From: Enterocloster aldenensis | Lineage (GTDB): Bacteria; Bacillota; Clostridia; Lachnospirales; Lachnospiraceae | Assembly (NCBI RefSeq): GCF_003434055.1 | Contig: NZ_QVEX01000002.1 | Location: forward strand, 186,470 to 250,469 | DNA length: 64,000 nucleotides | Reading direction: 5' to 3' | Part shown: in pieces, positions 63,801 through 64,000 of the stretch | Position numbering within the stretch: the stretch's first letter is position 1 | Layout of the letters: each line of letters starts with the position of its first letter | Translations under genes and position numbers: made by a program | The notes under the pieces: model-generated | Databases searched by the model: none | Told to the model about the DNA's origin: nothing | Seen by the model: the letters and a program-made list of their open reading frames with translations, nothing else

Positions 63801-64000
63801 ACCGCACAGGTCGAAACGGTATGAGTTACCGGAGGGATTTTCCCCGGTTCCGCCTCTTGGTCCAATCCATGCATAAGCCGTTCCCTCGCTGGCTCCATTT
63901 CCCAGATTCTCATTGGGAAGCTCCGTGGAGGCATATGCAACCATTGCCAGATGTGACGACCCAAGTCCCACAATCAGGCAGATTGTTAAAATCAAGGAAA
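57816..64000 (-). CDS. Giant secreted wall-bound repeat protein A (start beyond the window edge)
   Basis: At least 2060 codons. The frame is still open at base 64000, in the hydrophobic core of a signal peptide (LILTICLIVGLGSSHLAMVAYA), so only the first few codons are missing; the TTG at 63995 is not the real start. Order: unknown N-terminal domain (to about 260), right-handed beta-helix of DUF1565 type (VDSTAADGTYSSPFKTIEYA to about 490), MucBP-like and InlB-type modules, modules paralogous to protein B, a coiled region near 1780-1830, a Gly-rich linker, then wall-binding repeats (GKWYYFSPVG). It lies 10 bases before protein B and probably shares its attachment mechanism. Confidence 0.87.
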   Translation of the reverse strand, partial: SLILTICLIVGLGSSHLAMVAYASTELPNENLGNGASEGTAYAWIGPRGGTGENPSGNSYRFDLCGLQAGQTGYSTSGIKTSYSWQGYATYIQVDNGTKYKANGNANGSVEDLTNMGIELKIALSSSPDNKYVFVDYYVYDKTGQGGTTGRSVKLGTGTDVMIGGSREDDYATVYKNNRGFHMVNQYVKTTFDCITNDSSLGVTPPTTRWIGHYSSWGGNVFNEGGGDSLSGTDSGMAYSWHFQLHPYEMVHKRVAFAIRDTSYYVSESGVDSTAADGTYSSPFKTIEYAMGQIGNKKGYIYIMDYPDITAPITVSGSSKDITIASTDYDRNGNPTNEDADYIKTLRRAGSYTGPIFDVTGATLKLTDLVLDGNGNVSSNPLVSAGSGRIEINSGAELRNCHGDSASQGSALNVTGSAALSMNYGKVSGNLSEGKGAVYFNSTGRFDVLNDVMIEDNTTSSGAKANIYLETGRTITVTGDLNASRIGVTTARQPAASPGGISTETGQEIKIAVPLSGSGVDTAPSPFADNFFADQAKADGTGVYVSVGTRNLPGAGTGNDKNAVIKRNGLQISFVVKDAQTGGSIPGVTPIPPVSKGSGEPVDIAPGPAITGYELSNVVIEQGTPPSLTADLTPGSADFGRITGTMPNQDVAVNYEYQKVGSQIIFNSNGGTPEPETLVGTAGNPVNSLLPTTTRYGYIFKGWSSVNDWDNPQFIDRLPAVYPETPVTYYAIFEADPSVKFNYTVEHSNVSGDIMFDTNTLDSAYSVEAPILEEKKTVRGYDWSRDDSSTTPSEYNFSGTSVPIGQFDGAGTFNGKMPGQDATIRYSYKVRYDDPNARSLFEVLHETNNGTTVSAAQPGLYYPENEITAQPAQVYGYQCIGYRFDLGDEAGELADGLVNGVRGDFDESLMFSGIMPNQPVRLVYLYESSIQGYGIAVKYEDNGTADSRLKDIIPPENSGPYAADSDVQGVYREQYGYSLESHTVRPADSQIQFGGNDWSGIMPNDEVTITYKHDRIPALWGDITYKPGANGTLQGGSSISQDVQALSGGRFKASVLLDDGSSAGQEQSYTLAAIKERRLMPETRPVNNYYRFGGWFIDTDGNGILDNGETILPQDYRFAASATITAYFEENPDAWINISFAAGSHGSIDAGQPLTLRTTFDKKWGDITASLPSYTPEVNYLVDDWYVQGEPVDGDMDLVNGQTYTIQFYPDPAIFGTEVTDPEPAAGLNSQGKGRITVFGTTQGYKYILTDLDGKVLAVNKGNILTSRTVFDNLYPGMRYLVYEATGQTTVQTGNMIGDVEGTLSNGVEVLTPVVDTNYKILYDEEDEGKTRLIIRPADPASDYAVLDSSGHVVTTPQTGAGGWQGVSGNPGSVSFGGLDYNKEYTVVARPKGLSAVTAESCLEDGSVITTDPGGDLELPAYIIETLNGEVVSVGDEAVGEERYEEAHKGDLVKIKAEAVNDENRPFSHWKFIIGSVEGMENRINSREASFTMPDTNLVLTAVYERAATPSNATVVDEVRGGSREELALDPGEIPILEDELTTDADRELLDVNHADVTYKVVYRKNSVRASESNAIKMGGSYDTDHEASYKAAWGLDVSIERYVNGRKVNRASASEASFNTYVQLGRQDVDMMDYQLYEISGDPDTEMVVSLVPMDYEPEETGGLFTFTATEGRRYIMVYNRAYRVYFLNNTAPDIYRYWFKVRREESPADSYYESEYGGLEAQLDYFISPAGAEYSYLGWSYRQDRYREFEPDRKITRKTYVYAYYDNNEKELDDVRRELEEAIRESIGISDDHFLKQGESKKLKEYIEAALEVLDREEPKATIGQLEEALRELKDRTAPYKELLDGRYDHYDDLQESGNKGGSKGGGGGGGGSKRAPFAGTAPLNYQIGTNGNWVESTGPSGERQLSFVLNGGTRLSGMWAKLYYPEGAGQEDSGWYYFDDKGIMQTGWIRDMAGNWYYCNTETELPYGKMMTGWRLDTGDGNWYYLDPASGVMAQGWRKIDGKWYYFSPVGAGVYAYDPVRQRWTYGGGAGRPLGAMYKNEITPDGYRTDADGVWIQ

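Noticed and set aside
1..64000. tRNA, rRNA or a prophage
   Set aside because: I scanned by eye for cloverleaf and CCA-type ends, ribosomal sequence, and capsid or terminase-like proteins, and saw none; a covariance-model search would be needed to exclude small RNAs.

Overview
The window looks like chromosomal DNA of an anaerobic gut Firmicute of the Lachnospiraceae, most likely the Enterocloster / Clostridium clostridioforme group. This is an inference from roughly balanced base composition, AGGAGG-type ribosome sites, sigma-A promoters, many transporter-plus-enzyme cassettes for sugar acids, and very large surface proteins ending in Lachnospiraceae-style cell-wall-binding repeats. No rRNA, tRNA, CRISPR array or intact transposon was recognised. 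Most genes lie on the minus strand.

Layout. 1-3.3 kb is a degraded accessory area: a two-gene RloA/RloB (AbiL-type) phage-defence pair whose RloB has an in-frame amber stop, then a truncated L,D-transpeptidase that carries a 164-bp palindromic element in frame and runs into fragments of a conjugative element. 3.3-11.3 kb is a DUF3798 / ABC importer operon (binding lipoprotein, double-NBD ATPase, two RbsC-type permeases) ending in a CE15-like esterase, with a divergent LacI regulator. 11.3-19.3 kb holds a frameshifted YyaL-type gene, a SpoU methyltransferase, a Lon-like ATPase without a protease domain, a deleted chemotaxis receptor, cold-shock and CarD-type regulators, and remnants of a PTS IIA protein and an IS110 transposase. 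19.4-23.1 kb encodes a heterodimeric ABC exporter behind a likely transcription attenuator.

23.2-42.3 kb is a metabolic island. It has a GntP transporter, LarA-like protein, enolase-superfamily dehydratase and APC permease with a divergent LysR regulator. Next are two MalY/PatB-type lyases flanking an NhaC-type transporter, with a divergent XRE regulator. An operon of enolase-superfamily enzyme, TRAP transporter, second enolase-superfamily enzyme and GntR regulator follows, then a KdgT permease. These suggest uptake and dehydration of hexonates or uronate-derived acids to 2-keto-3-deoxy acids.

42.3-46.6 kb has the most unusual cassette: a cupin, a two-cysteine OsmC peroxidase, a dihydrolipoamide dehydrogenase carrying its own lipoyl domain, and a lipoate ligase, divergent from a cysteine-bearing HxlR regulator. 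It reads as a self-contained lipoyl-dependent peroxidase system. 46.7-50.9 kb has a cytoplasmic GH28 pectinase beside a collapsed sugar-uptake locus in which sensor kinase, response regulator, binding protein, two permeases and HPr survive only as ordered fragments. 50.9-64 kb is a surface operon: two giant modular wall-bound proteins (the first running off the right edge), a protein of unknown function, an O-antigen-ligase-like membrane protein, and a 52-residue membrane peptide.

Recurrent themes are paralogue pairs around a transporter, genes broken by internal deletion, and terminator-like hairpins placed immediately upstream of start codons.
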